Positions 6,770-13,747 of a stretch of 14,676 bases of DNA are shown piece after piece. Each line of letters starts with the position of its first letter. The stretch's first letter is position 1. The notes under the pieces were generated by a model. That model saw nothing but the letters and a program-made list of their open reading frames with translations. It was not told the DNA's origin and did not search any database. The DNA is taken from assembly GCA_027035735.1 (NCBI GenBank), contig JALVUH010000174.1, forward strand, positions 1 through 14,676, in the 5' to 3' direction. The position numbers and the translations under genes are program-made. This stretch comes from Nautiliaceae bacterium (GTDB lineage Bacteria; Campylobacterota; Campylobacteria; Campylobacterales; Nautiliaceae).

Positions 6770-7374
6770 ATATCGCTTCCTACTACCTTAAATTTTGCCG
6801 GAATTTTATCATAAATTTTTACTCCTCCAATAATTGCAACTGGATGATAAGAATATTTTATAAGTTCAATAATTTTTTCTCCTAAAATATTTGATGTATT
6901 TTTTGTAGTAGTAGGGCGATATGCACCAAGACCAATATAACTTAATGGTAATTGATTTGCTTTTAATATCTCTTCTTTGTTGTGTGTTGATAAACCAATT
7001 ATTTTGTTTTTATTGTTTTTTTGTTGTGTAAAGTAGAATTTATTATTTTTAATTTCCCATTTCCCATTTTTAATTTTTTCAATTATTTCAAAAGGAGATA
7101 AATTATGTTTTTTACATAAGTTTTCTAAATCTTCTTGACCTATATGCAATCCATCAGCAAAAGGTAGGAGTTCTAAAGTATCATTAATAATTAATGTTTT
7201 TTTCCAATATTTTCTGATTTCTTTAATTCTTTTTGTTTTTTCTTCAAGTGAAGAATTTTTATCTCTATATTGAATGATTTTTGCTTTTAAGCCTTTTGTA
7301 GTTTTGCAAAAGTCTTTTATTGAAATATTATATTTTTTAAGAGTATCAAAATCTAAAAGAGCATAAAGAGCCAT
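6715..7374 (-). CDS. thiE: Thiamine-phosphate synthase-like protein (ThiE/TenI family)
   Basis: ThiE joins hydroxymethylpyrimidine diphosphate and the thiazole phosphate to make thiamine phosphate. The 219-residue TIM-barrel protein has the family motifs in order: QYRDK (35-39), Asn64-Asp65, ADGLHIGQEDL (73-83), GLSTHN (127-132), YIGLGA (146-151), a TTTK phosphate loop (155-158) and IIGGV (181-185). Between GQEDL and GLSTHN it carries about 40 residues where ThiE normally has about 15. That extra part is Lys/Asn-rich and is encoded over a short direct repeat (see separate entry). The C-terminal end (about 203-219) is basic and unlike the usual ThiE end, and this is where rlmH overlaps by 55 bases. 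The start overlaps the accD stop by one base (TAATG). TenI-like regulatory or aminohydrolase relatives are an alternative, but the conserved phosphate loop favours a synthase. The specific function is less certain than the fold. Confidence 0.75.
   Translation of the reverse strand: MALYALLDFDTLKKYNISIKDFCKTTKGLKAKIIQYRDKNSSLEEKTKRIKEIRKYWKKTLIINDTLELLPFADGLHIGQEDLENLCKKHNLSPFEIIEKIKNGKWEIKNNKFYFTQQKNNKNKIIGLSTHNKEEILKANQLPLSYIGLGAYRPTTTKNTSNILGEKIIELIKYSYHPVAIIGGVKIYDKIPAKFKVVGSDICKLMYIQLKKKRIFKKK
7045..7076. repeat. Short direct repeat inside the thiE-like gene
   Basis: On the + strand ATTTTTAATTT occurs at 7045-7055 and again at 7066-7076. Between them the heptamer ATTTCCC is repeated in tandem (7052-7058 and 7059-7065). 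On the coding strand this yields the peptide KNGKWEIKN within the non-conserved insertion of the ThiE-like protein. The repeats are exact. Whether this is the remnant of a mobile mini-repeat is inference. Confidence 0.55.
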
Positions 7375-8222
7375 TAACTAGCACTCTTTAGAGTATATTT
7401 TAATAAATCTCCAATAGTTTGTTTAAGTTTTTCTCTTTTAACTACCATATCAATAAGACCATGTTCTAATAAAAATTCTGCTCTTTGAAAACCTTCTGGC
7501 AAATCTTCTCCAATTGTTTGTTTAATAACTCTTGGACCTGCAAATCCAATCATTGCTCCAGGTTCTGCAATAATAAAATCTCCTAAGAAAGCAAAACTTG
7601 CACTAACTCCTCCAAATGTTGGGTCGGTCAAAACTGAAATATAAGGTAAATGATGTTCAGCAAGGCTTGCAAGAGCTGCAGATGTTTTTGCCATTTGCAT
7701 TAAGCTAAATGTACTCTCTTGCATTCTAGCACCACCACTTGTAGATACTATTACAACTCCTGTAGAAGTTTTTATAGCTCTTTTTACTGCTCTTACTATT
7801 TTTTCTCCTTCAACACTTCCTAAACTTCCTCCCATAAAATTAAAATCAAATACTACCAGTTGTGTTGGGATGCCATTGATTTTACATTCTCCACTAATTA
7901 CAGCTGATTTTCTTCCTGTTTTTTTATAATTTTCTTCTATTCTTTTTTTATAACTTTTTTTATCTACAAAATGCAATGGATCATTTGGCTCAAGGTTTTT
8001 ATCATGTTCAATGAAACTTCCTTCATCTGCTAAAAGTTTTATTCTCTCTTCTGCACTCATTCTAAAATGATATTCACATTTAGGGCATGTATTATTTTGT
8101 TTTTGAACTTCTTTATAAAAGCTAATTGCACCACATGCTGGACATTTAATCCATGTAGTTGATTTTTCTTCTTTATTTGGTTGTTGTTTTTTAAATCTTT
8201 TTAAAAAATTACTAAATCCCAT
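7374..8222 (-). CDS. accD: Acetyl-CoA carboxylase carboxyltransferase subunit beta
   Basis: AccD, with AccA, transfers the carboxyl group from biotinylated AccB to acetyl-CoA, forming malonyl-CoA for fatty acid synthesis. The 282-residue protein begins with the expected four-cysteine zinc ribbon (Cys27, Cys30, Cys46, Cys49). A crotonase-fold carboxyltransferase domain follows with recognisable boxes: FMGGSLGSVEGEKI, STSGGARMQES, YISVLTDPTFGGVSASFA and GFAGPRVIKQTIGE. Length and motifs are normal. The ATG lies two bases after the stop of the phosphatase gene, and its own stop overlaps the thiE-like start by one base. AccB and AccC are encoded about 3 kb away on the opposite strand in this window; accA is not present here. 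Confidence 0.96.
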   Translation of the reverse strand: MGFSNFLKRFKKQQPNKEEKSTTWIKCPACGAISFYKEVQKQNNTCPKCEYHFRMSAEERIKLLADEGSFIEHDKNLEPNDPLHFVDKKSYKKRIEENYKKTGRKSAVISGECKINGIPTQLVVFDFNFMGGSLGSVEGEKIVRAVKRAIKTSTGVVIVSTSGGARMQESTFSLMQMAKTSAALASLAEHHLPYISVLTDPTFGGVSASFAFLGDFIIAEPGAMIGFAGPRVIKQTIGEDLPEGFQRAEFLLEHGLIDMVVKREKLKQTIGDLLKYTLKSAS

Positions 8223-8224
8223 GA

Positions 8225-8926
8225 TTATTCCTTTATAATTGATACCACTTCTTCTAAATCCTCAAATTTTGGGCTCATAACAATCAAATCATCTTCTATA
8301 TGCCAAAAACAATCACTATTGTAAAATTTAGCAGCTGCTATATCAAATTCTCTAATTTCACCTTTATAAATTACAGCTTTGCTAGATTCTCCATAACATA
8401 AAGATAAACTTAAAGCTCCCGGTGCCCTAAATTTTAGACCATGATTATGTAATTTTTCTACAATGTCTGGATTTTGATATGCTTTTTCAAATAAAATTAC
8501 ATCATGTCTAAATGCTGCATTAAAAGGTTTTCTAAATAAATTGTCAAATTTTTTACCATTTTCATCTCTTATAAAATAATCTCCATTACTTAAATTAACT
8601 ACTACTGCAGCAGTATCTTCAAAATAGATACTTGTTCCAAAATAAGGAATTGAATTTGAGACATTATAACTTCCATCAATTGGATCAATTACTATTTTTT
8701 TATCTTTTCCATTATCAACAAATCCTGCTTCTTCAGAATATATATTTCCAAATTCACTAAGTTTTGCTATTAAAATTTTTTCTGCAATTAAATCAATATT
8801 TAAACTTCTATCACCTCCATATCCAATACCTTTTTCTTCAAAAAGATTAAGTTCTTCATGAAGAGCTCTTATTATTTTTAAAGCACAACATAGTGTTGCA
8901 TCAATAAAATTACTTGATAAACTCAT
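8225..8926 (-). CDS. Inositol monophosphatase-family phosphatase
   Basis: This is a lithium-sensitive-type metal-dependent phosphatase. An SEEAG motif supplies the first metal ligands, and DPIDGS is the family's DPIDGT box with Ser for Thr. Near the C-terminus EFDIAAAKF matches the WDxAAG box, with its Asp kept. Substrates in bacteria vary (inositol-1-phosphate, fructose-1,6-bisphosphate, NADP, PAP), so no symbol is assigned. The frame is open eight codons further up to an ATG at 8950. AGGAGA, however, sits the right distance before the ATG at 8924-8926, and that start overlaps the upstream stop in the common ATGA arrangement, so I chose it (233 residues). It lies between the DsbC-like gene and accD. 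A phosphatase of this family also precedes accD in Campylobacter jejuni as I recall. Confidence 0.88.
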   Translation of the reverse strand: MSLSSNFIDATLCCALKIIRALHEELNLFEEKGIGYGGDRSLNIDLIAEKILIAKLSEFGNIYSEEAGFVDNGKDKKIVIDPIDGSYNVSNSIPYFGTSIYFEDTAAVVVNLSNGDYFIRDENGKKFDNLFRKPFNAAFRHDVILFEKAYQNPDIVEKLHNHGLKFRAPGALSLSLCYGESSKAVIYKGEIREFDIAAAKFYNSDCFWHIEDDLIVMSPKFEDLEEVVSIIKE

Positions 8927-9645
8927 TTTTTCTCTCCTAATTTTGGCCATGGAATTGGATTAAAGTTTTTATCATATACACTAGGTGTTCCTTGAGCTCC
9001 AAGTTCCATTGCTGCTTTTTTTGATTTTGCTAACTCTTCATTGAATTTTTTAATTTGTTCTTTTGTAGGATGGAAATTTTTCCATTTGTTGCTTCCTGCT
9101 AAAACTTCTTGTAATCTTTTAGCTTTTTCTGCATCTGTTTTTCCAGCTAAAATATAATAACTCATAGCTTTTGCATATTTATGAAATGGAAGAGGCATTA
9201 AAATTACATGAATTTTATAATTTTTAACTAAAATATTTTTTTTCTCTTTTTCCATTAATCTACAAAATGGACATTCTGGATCTGTAACAATATAGATATC
9301 TTTTTTACCTTTACCAAAAGTAAACAATACTCCATTTTGAATAATTTTAGCGTTTTTAGGAAAATTTGGAATAAGTAATCTTCCATTTTTGTTAATTACT
9401 CTTCCAATAATTGTATATTTTTTGTCTGCTGTTACATATAAAAGAGCTTTTCCTTTTGGAGTGTCTATTTCAATAATATAAAATCCATCTTTTTTTGTAG
9501 CTTTGTATTTTACATTTTTAAGAGCTTTTAATTGATTATAAATTGGAGTTGATTTTAAAATTTCAATTGTCTCTTTTTGAGGCAATACTTTATCAAATGC
9601 AAATAGTGATAAAGTTAAAACTGAAGTTAGTAAAATTTTTTTCAT
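8923..9645 (-). CDS. Periplasmic DsbC/DsbG-like thiol:disulfide oxidoreductase
   Basis: The 240-residue precursor has a short signal peptide (about residues 1-16, ending SLFAF). Residues 22-110 form a mixed beta domain resembling the DsbC N-terminal dimerisation domain. A thioredoxin-fold domain follows, with the redox motif Cys125-Pro-Phe-Cys128 in TDPECPFC and the cis-proline loop GTPSVYD (Thr220-Pro221). The helical insert between them (about 155-215) is typical of DsbC/DsbG. The protein should isomerise or reduce wrong disulfides in the periplasm and would need a DsbD-like electron donor, which is not in this window. The start overlaps the pyrF stop by one base (TAATG) with AAGGAG upstream. 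Family assignment is good; DsbC versus DsbG cannot be settled by eye. Confidence 0.85.
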   Translation of the reverse strand: MKKILLTSVLTLSLFAFDKVLPQKETIEILKSTPIYNQLKALKNVKYKATKKDGFYIIEIDTPKGKALLYVTADKKYTIIGRVINKNGRLLIPNFPKNAKIIQNGVLFTFGKGKKDIYIVTDPECPFCRLMEKEKKNILVKNYKIHVILMPLPFHKYAKAMSYYILAGKTDAEKAKRLQEVLAGSNKWKNFHPTKEQIKKFNEELAKSKKAAMELGAQGTPSVYDKNFNPIPWPKLGEKK

Positions 9646-10328
9646 TAAATCTCCTTAAGTATTTTTTCTACTATTTCTTTTGGTTTTTTTGCTTTGTAAA
9701 TCGGTCTTCCTACAACTATAAAATCTACTAAATTTTTTTTTGCTTCTTGTATATTGGCTACTCTTTTTTGATCACCTGCACTCTCGCCAAATGGTCTAAT
9801 GCCAGGAGTGAGAGTTAAAAAATCTTTTGAAGTATTTTCTTTTATTTTAAGACTTTCCCATACACTGCAAACTACTCCATCAAGTCCTGCTTCATATGCA
9901 TCTTTTGCAAATTCAATAGCTTTTTTTTCTATATCTTCTCCATAAATTTTTTTAAATTCTTCATTTGAAAAACTAGTAAGAGCTGTAACTGCTAAAACTA
10001 ACGGTCTTTTTTCAAACTTTGAAAGTCTTTTCATTACTTCTATCATTGCTCTTTTCCCACTACTTGCATGAACATTAAACATATTGACATCAAGTTTTGC
10101 AATCTCCTCAGCTGCATCTGCCATAGTATTTGGAATATCATAAAGTTTCAAATCCAAAAAAATATTATATCCTATATTTCTTAATTCAAATATAAATTCT
10201 TTACTATCTCTTATAAAACTTCTAAATCCAATTTTAAGCCAAATATCTTTTGAATACTCTTTAATCTCTTTTGCTAATTTTAAATTATCTTCTTTATTTG
10301 GATTATCAAGAGCAATGCATAATTTCAT
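9645..10328 (-). CDS. pyrF: Orotidine-5'-phosphate decarboxylase
   Basis: PyrF carries out the last step of UMP synthesis, decarboxylating orotidine 5'-phosphate. The 227-residue TIM barrel shows Asp8 in ALDNP, Lys32 in WLKIGF and the catalytic Asp59-x-Lys61-x-x-Asp64-Ile tetrad in DLKLYDIPNT. HASSG follows, with LTPGIRPFG and the phosphate-binding VVGRPI near the end. Length is typical for the short bacterial class. It overlaps dcd by four bases (ATGA) and the dsbC-like gene by one. Pairing with dcd puts two pyrimidine nucleotide enzymes at the head of the operon. Confidence 0.96.
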   Translation of the reverse strand: MKLCIALDNPNKEDNLKLAKEIKEYSKDIWLKIGFRSFIRDSKEFIFELRNIGYNIFLDLKLYDIPNTMADAAEEIAKLDVNMFNVHASSGKRAMIEVMKRLSKFEKRPLVLAVTALTSFSNEEFKKIYGEDIEKKAIEFAKDAYEAGLDGVVCSVWESLKIKENTSKDFLTLTPGIRPFGESAGDQKRVANIQEAKKNLVDFIVVGRPIYKAKKPKEIVEKILKEI

Positions 10329-10885
10329 TTATCAACCTTTGGCAGAGTTATTCCTTGTTGCCCGTGATATTTTCCTTTTTTATCTGCATAGCTTGTTTCG
10401 CACATAGAATCATCTGCACTTAAAAAAATTAATTGGGCTATTCCTTCATTTGCATAAATTTTTGCTGGAAGTGGAGTAGTGTTGCTAATTTCTATTGTAA
10501 TATGACCTTCCCATTCTGGTTCAATTGGCGTTACATTTACAATTATTCCACATCTAGCATATGTGCTTTTCCCAACACAAATAGCTAATACATCTCTTGG
10601 CATTTTGAAATATTCTACGCTTCTACAAAGTGCAAAAGAGTTTGGAGGAATTATGCAATCTCCTTTTATTTTTACTACATTTCTTTCATCAAAATTTTTT
10701 GGATCTACTATAGTTGAATTTATGTTTGTAAATACCATAAATTCATCACTTACTCTAATATCATATCCATAAGAGCTAACTCCATAACTTATAATGCCAC
10801 TTCTAACTTGCTTTTCTTCAAATGGAGTTATCATTTCAAACTCTTTTGCCATTGTTCGTATCCATTTGTCTGATTTTATGCCCAT
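10325..10885 (-). CDS. dcd: dCTP deaminase
   Basis: Dcd deaminates dCTP to dUTP, the precursor of dUMP for thymidylate synthesis. The 186-residue protein has the conserved MGIKSDKWIR start and a GKSTYARCG box (105-113, including Ser107 and Arg111). The catalytic Glu lies in HITIEISN (Glu132), and the C-terminal YHGQQGITLP lid closes over the nucleotide. It should act as a trimer. A related bifunctional enzyme (deaminase plus dUTPase) cannot be excluded by eye. It is the first gene of the long - strand operon, and the divergent + strand unit begins 70 bases away. I recall dcd also being divergent from accB/accC in Campylobacter jejuni. Confidence 0.95.
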   Translation of the reverse strand: MGIKSDKWIRTMAKEFEMITPFEEKQVRSGIISYGVSSYGYDIRVSDEFMVFTNINSTIVDPKNFDERNVVKIKGDCIIPPNSFALCRSVEYFKMPRDVLAICVGKSTYARCGIIVNVTPIEPEWEGHITIEISNTTPLPAKIYANEGIAQLIFLSADDSMCETSYADKKGKYHGQQGITLPKVDK

Positions 10886-10909
10886 TATTTGCCTTTTTTT
10901 AGCTCTTTT

Positions 10910-10938
10910 TTTAAAATTGTATCAAAATATGTTATTAT
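10910..10938 (+). promoter_or_regulatory. Candidate promoter for the secreted protein-accB-accC unit
   Basis: TTTAAA (10910-10915), a 17-base spacer and TATTAT (10933-10938) precede the + strand gene. The -10 matches consensus in five of six bases, the -35 in four. A start near 10945 would leave about ten leader bases, with AAAGGG as ribosome binding site. The spacing is right but the background is extremely AT-rich, so chance matches are likely. Confidence 0.45.
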
Positions 10939-10944
10939 TTTAAA
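10916..10944 (-). promoter_or_regulatory. Candidate promoter for the dcd-dusB operon
   Basis: On the - strand TTTAAA (10944-10939), 17 bases and TACAAT (10921-10916) precede dcd. The -10 has five of six consensus bases. The start would fall near 10909, giving a leader of about 24 bases. It occupies almost the same DNA as the divergent promoter candidate on the other strand, so the two units would compete for polymerase. No other clear promoter was found between dcd and dusB. Confidence 0.5.
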
Positions 10945-10955
10945 AAAGGGTAAAG

Positions 10956-11228
10956 ATGAAAAAGCTTTTGCTTTTGGTATTAATAAGTGCAGGTTTGTTT
11001 GCAGCTAGATATCCTATAGTAGCTGAATATTATTTTATGAATTCTTGCGTAAATGCAGGTAAACAAAAAGATAAAATGATAGGATATTGTGCTTGTACAT
11101 TAAATGAAATAGAGCAACATTATACATTAAATCAATTTATTCAAAATATGAAAACAGATAAAGAAGCATTTTTAAAAAAAATATCTCAAATAGCAATACC
11201 AAAATGTATAAATCAATTAGCAAAATAA
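10956..11228 (+). CDS. Small secreted four-cysteine protein, function unknown
   Basis: This is a 90-residue precursor. The signal peptide (about residues 1-17, MKK then a Leu-rich core ending FAA) leaves a mature protein of about 73 residues with four cysteines at 31, 45, 47 and 84, the middle pair as CAC. An even cysteine count in an exported protein suggests two disulfides or a metal or haem-free clamp; there is no CxxCH motif, so it is not a c-type cytochrome. The C-terminal half is helical and lysine-rich. AAAGGG lies before the ATG, and accB follows after nine bases with its own AAGGAG, so it is the first gene of the acc unit. I do not recognise a named family; similar short Cys-containing secreted proteins are common in proteobacteria. 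The gene is probably real given the signal peptide, ribosome binding site and fit. Confidence 0.75.
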   Translation: MKKLLLLVLISAGLFAARYPIVAEYYFMNSCVNAGKQKDKMIGYCACTLNEIEQHYTLNQFIQNMKTDKEAFLKKISQIAIPKCINQLAK

Positions 11229-11237
11229 GGAGAAATA

Positions 11238-11687
11238 ATGGATTATAAAGAGCTTAAAAAAATTCTTGATGCATTTGATAAATCAAAAGCAAATATTTTA
11301 GAATTTGAAAATGAAGAATTTAGAATTTATCTTGATAAAAGTGCAACAGCCCCTGTAACTCAATCAACTCCACAAGAACCAGTTCAAATTTCTCAAGAAC
11401 CAATTGTTCAAAAAGTGGAAGCTAAACCTGAATGTATAGAAGAAGGTGAGCTTATAACTTCTCCAATGGTAGGGACATTTTATCAAGCTCCAAGTCCTGA
11501 TTCGCCTCCGTATGTAAAAGTAGGAGATAAAGTTAAAAAAGGTCAAACTTTATGTATTATTGAAGCAATGAAGATTATGAATGAGCTTGAAGCTGAATTT
11601 GATTGTGAGATACTTGAAGTTTTAGTAGAAGATGGACAACCGGTAGAATTTGATACGCCGCTTTTTAGAGTTAAAAAGTTAAGCTAA
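11238..11687 (+). CDS. accB: Biotin carboxyl carrier protein of acetyl-CoA carboxylase
   Basis: AccB carries the biotin that shuttles carboxyl groups from biotin carboxylase to the carboxyltransferase. The 149-residue protein has the usual short N-terminal helical region (1-35) and a Pro/Gln/Thr-rich flexible linker (about 36-68). The biotinyl domain runs from about 70 to 149, with ITSPMVGTFY, the thumb region SPDSPPYVKVGD, and the biotinylation site EAMKIMNE with Lys112 as acceptor. AAGGAG precedes the ATG. Nine bases separate its stop from accC. Its partner AccD is on the opposite strand in this window. Confidence 0.96.
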   Translation: MDYKELKKILDAFDKSKANILEFENEEFRIYLDKSATAPVTQSTPQEPVQISQEPIVQKVEAKPECIEEGELITSPMVGTFYQAPSPDSPPYVKVGDKVKKGQTLCIIEAMKIMNELEAEFDCEILEVLVEDGQPVEFDTPLFRVKKLS

Positions 11688-11696
11688 AGGTAAATT

Positions 11697-13040
11697 ATGA
11701 AAAAGCTAAACAGAATTCTTATAGCAAATAGAGGTGAAATTGCACTTAGAGCTATAAGAGCTATTCATAAACTTCAAAAAGAAGCTGTTTGTGTATATTC
11801 AAAAGCAGATAAAGATGCTATTTATCTTCAATTTGCAGATGGAGCAATATGTGTAGGACCAGCTCCTTCAAATCAAAGTTATTTAAATATTCCAGCAATT
11901 ATAACTGCAGCTGAAATGACAGAGTGTGATGCAATTTTTCCAGGGTATGGATTTTTGAGTGAAAATCAAACATTTGTAGAAATTTGTAAAGCTCATAATA
12001 TTGCTTTTATAGGACCATCTTTAGAAGTAATGGAGCTTATGGCAGATAAAAGCAAAGCTAAAGAAGTTATGAAAAAAGCAGGAGTTCCTGTAATTCCGGG
12101 AAGTGAAGGTGCTATAAAAGATGTTGAAGAAGCTAAAAAAGTGGCAAAAGAGATTGGATATCCTGTAATACTTAAAGCTGCAAGTGGTGGTGGTGGAAGA
12201 GGTATGAGGGTAGTTGAGGATGAAAGTTATCTTGAAAATGCATTTTTAGCAGCTTCTTCTGAAGCTGAGAGTGCTTTTGGAGATGCTACTATTTATATGG
12301 AAAAATATATTGAAAAACCTCGTCATGTTGAAGTTCAAATTTTGGGAGATAAACACGGAAATGTTATACATCTTGGTGAGAGAGATTGTTCTTTGCAAAG
12401 AAGACATCAAAAACTTATAGAAGAATCACCTGCTACAATTCTTGATGAGAAAACAAGAAAAAAACTTCACGAAACTGCTGTAAAAGCTGCAAAAGCTATA
12501 GGATATTATTCTGCTGGAACAATAGAGTTTTTAGTAGATAAAAATCAAAATTTTTATTTTATGGAAATGAATACAAGGCTCCAAGTAGAACATCCTGTAA
12601 GTGAAATGATTTCGGGACTTGATTTGGTTGAGTGGATGATAAGAGTAGAAGAGGGTGAAAAAATTCCATCTCAAGATGAGATAGAACTAAAAGGTCATGC
12701 TATTGAGTGTAGGATTTTAGCGGAAGACCCTGAAAAATTTATTCCCTCTCCTGGAAAAATCCAAAAACTTTATATTCCAGGTGGTAAAGATGTAAGGGTA
12801 GATACTCATATTTATGCTGGATATATTATTCCTCAATATTATGATAGTCTGATTGCAAAAGTAATAACTTATGGAAAAAATAGAGATGAAGCTATTAAAG
12901 TTATGAAAGAAGCTTTAAGGGAATTTGTTGTTACAGGCATTAAAACAACAATTCCATTTCATCTTAAAATGCTTGAAAATGAAGATTTTCTTTCAAATAA
13001 TTATGATACGAAATATTTAGAGACAAAAGGGCTTGTTTAA
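11697..13040 (+). CDS. accC: Biotin carboxylase subunit of acetyl-CoA carboxylase
   Basis: AccC uses ATP and bicarbonate to carboxylate the biotin on AccB. The 447-residue protein is of normal length. It opens with ILIANRGEIALRAIRA, followed by FPGYGFLSEN (81-90). The glycine-rich ATP-grasp loop GGGGRGM lies at 164-170, RDCSLQRRHQK at 229-239 and the active-site EMNTRLQVEHPVSE at 290-303. The C-terminal region includes the family's GHAIECRILAEDP box. AAAGGT precedes its ATG. Its stop overlaps the stop of the convergent DUF3108-type gene by four bases, so no terminator fits between them. Confidence 0.97.
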   Translation: MKKLNRILIANRGEIALRAIRAIHKLQKEAVCVYSKADKDAIYLQFADGAICVGPAPSNQSYLNIPAIITAAEMTECDAIFPGYGFLSENQTFVEICKAHNIAFIGPSLEVMELMADKSKAKEVMKKAGVPVIPGSEGAIKDVEEAKKVAKEIGYPVILKAASGGGGRGMRVVEDESYLENAFLAASSEAESAFGDATIYMEKYIEKPRHVEVQILGDKHGNVIHLGERDCSLQRRHQKLIEESPATILDEKTRKKLHETAVKAAKAIGYYSAGTIEFLVDKNQNFYFMEMNTRLQVEHPVSEMISGLDLVEWMIRVEEGEKIPSQDEIELKGHAIECRILAEDPEKFIPSPGKIQKLYIPGGKDVRVDTHIYAGYIIPQYYDSLIAKVITYGKNRDEAIKVMKEALREFVVTGIKTTIPFHLKMLENEDFLSNNYDTKYLETKGLV

Positions 13041-13708
13041 GGATTTATTTTTAGACTTACAAGTCTTCCTTTTAGATTTCCTATTTTTAATACATGTTTT
13101 ACAATTCCATCAATTGTAACCCAATTGCTTGAATTTATATCAAGATATACTACTCCTTTGTCTCCTACAAAAATTTTGTTATAAAGATTTGCTTTTATTT
13201 TTGTAATTTTGCCTTTTTTTAGTATTTCAACATCAATCTTTCCTGTATGTCTATCACCTCCAACTGCTTTAAAAGTTTGCTTATTTTTTTTCATTATAAG
13301 AGGTAGATTAAAATAGAGACTCAAAATGTCATTATTTGCAAAATATTCAAGTGTTCTTTTATAAATAAATTTTCCATTTTTGTATTTTGTTTTGTAAATT
13401 TTTTTATGTAAATAATCAAAAGTAAATATTAAATTAAATTTATTATCTCCTCTAATGATTATATTTTCATAAGTTAATGGGACTAATATTCCGTTAATAA
13501 TTCTTCCTTTTGATATATGATAATTTTTGAAATTTATAAATTTAGTAGTTTTGGTAAAAGTTTTAATGATATATGAAGTTTGGTTTTTTTCAAAATATCC
13601 TGTGGCTTTTGCTACAACTCCAAACCATCCAAATCTTGCCTCATAAGTCGCTTGCATTGAAAAAGAATAAGCTAAAACTGCTATAATTAAAAAAATAAGT
13701 TTTTTCAT
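13037..13708 (-). CDS. Secreted DUF3108-type protein
   Basis: The 223-residue precursor has a signal peptide (about residues 1-16, MKKLIFLIIAVLAYSFS). The mature part is beta-rich: YEARFGWFGVVAKATGYFE near the start, a central section predicting alternating strands, and near the end GDKGVVYLDINSSNWVTIDGIVKHVLKIGNLKGRLV. This pattern of a conserved start and a late 'threshold' strand about post-processing resembles the DUF3108 family of periplasmic or outer-membrane-associated proteins, which are common in epsilonproteobacteria and have no settled function. AAAGG lies upstream of the ATG, and a TATAAT box at 13733-13728 is well placed. The gene stands alone, convergent with accC and divergent from the dehydrogenase gene. 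The family call comes from memory of such proteins and is moderate. Confidence 0.7.
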   Translation of the reverse strand: MKKLIFLIIAVLAYSFSMQATYEARFGWFGVVAKATGYFEKNQTSYIIKTFTKTTKFINFKNYHISKGRIINGILVPLTYENIIIRGDNKFNLIFTFDYLHKKIYKTKYKNGKFIYKRTLEYFANNDILSLYFNLPLIMKKNKQTFKAVGGDRHTGKIDVEILKKGKITKIKANLYNKIFVGDKGVVYLDINSSNWVTIDGIVKHVLKIGNLKGRLVSLKINP

Positions 13709-13727
13709 AAAAAGCCTTTTTTTACTA

Positions 13728-13733
13728 ATTATA
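13728..13733 (-). promoter_or_regulatory. -10 box for the DUF3108-type gene
   Basis: TATAAT on the - strand (13733-13728) is a perfect -10 hexamer about 20 bases before the ATG. A matching -35 would lie inside the divergent gene and is poor there (TATTCT). Weak -35 elements are usual in epsilonproteobacterial promoters. The leader would be only about 12 bases. Confidence 0.45.
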
Positions 13734-13747
13734 TCAAAGGAGAGAAA

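Noticed and set aside
6715..6800. Frameshift at the end of the thiE-like gene
   Set aside because: No neighbouring frame restores a known ThiE end, and the rlmH frame is fully accounted for, so an extended natural end is simpler.
8927..8950. Upstream ATG at 8950 as the start of the inositol monophosphatase-like gene
   Set aside because: The ATG at 8926 has AGGAGA at proper spacing and makes the usual ATGA overlap; the extra eight residues are charged and unlike the family.
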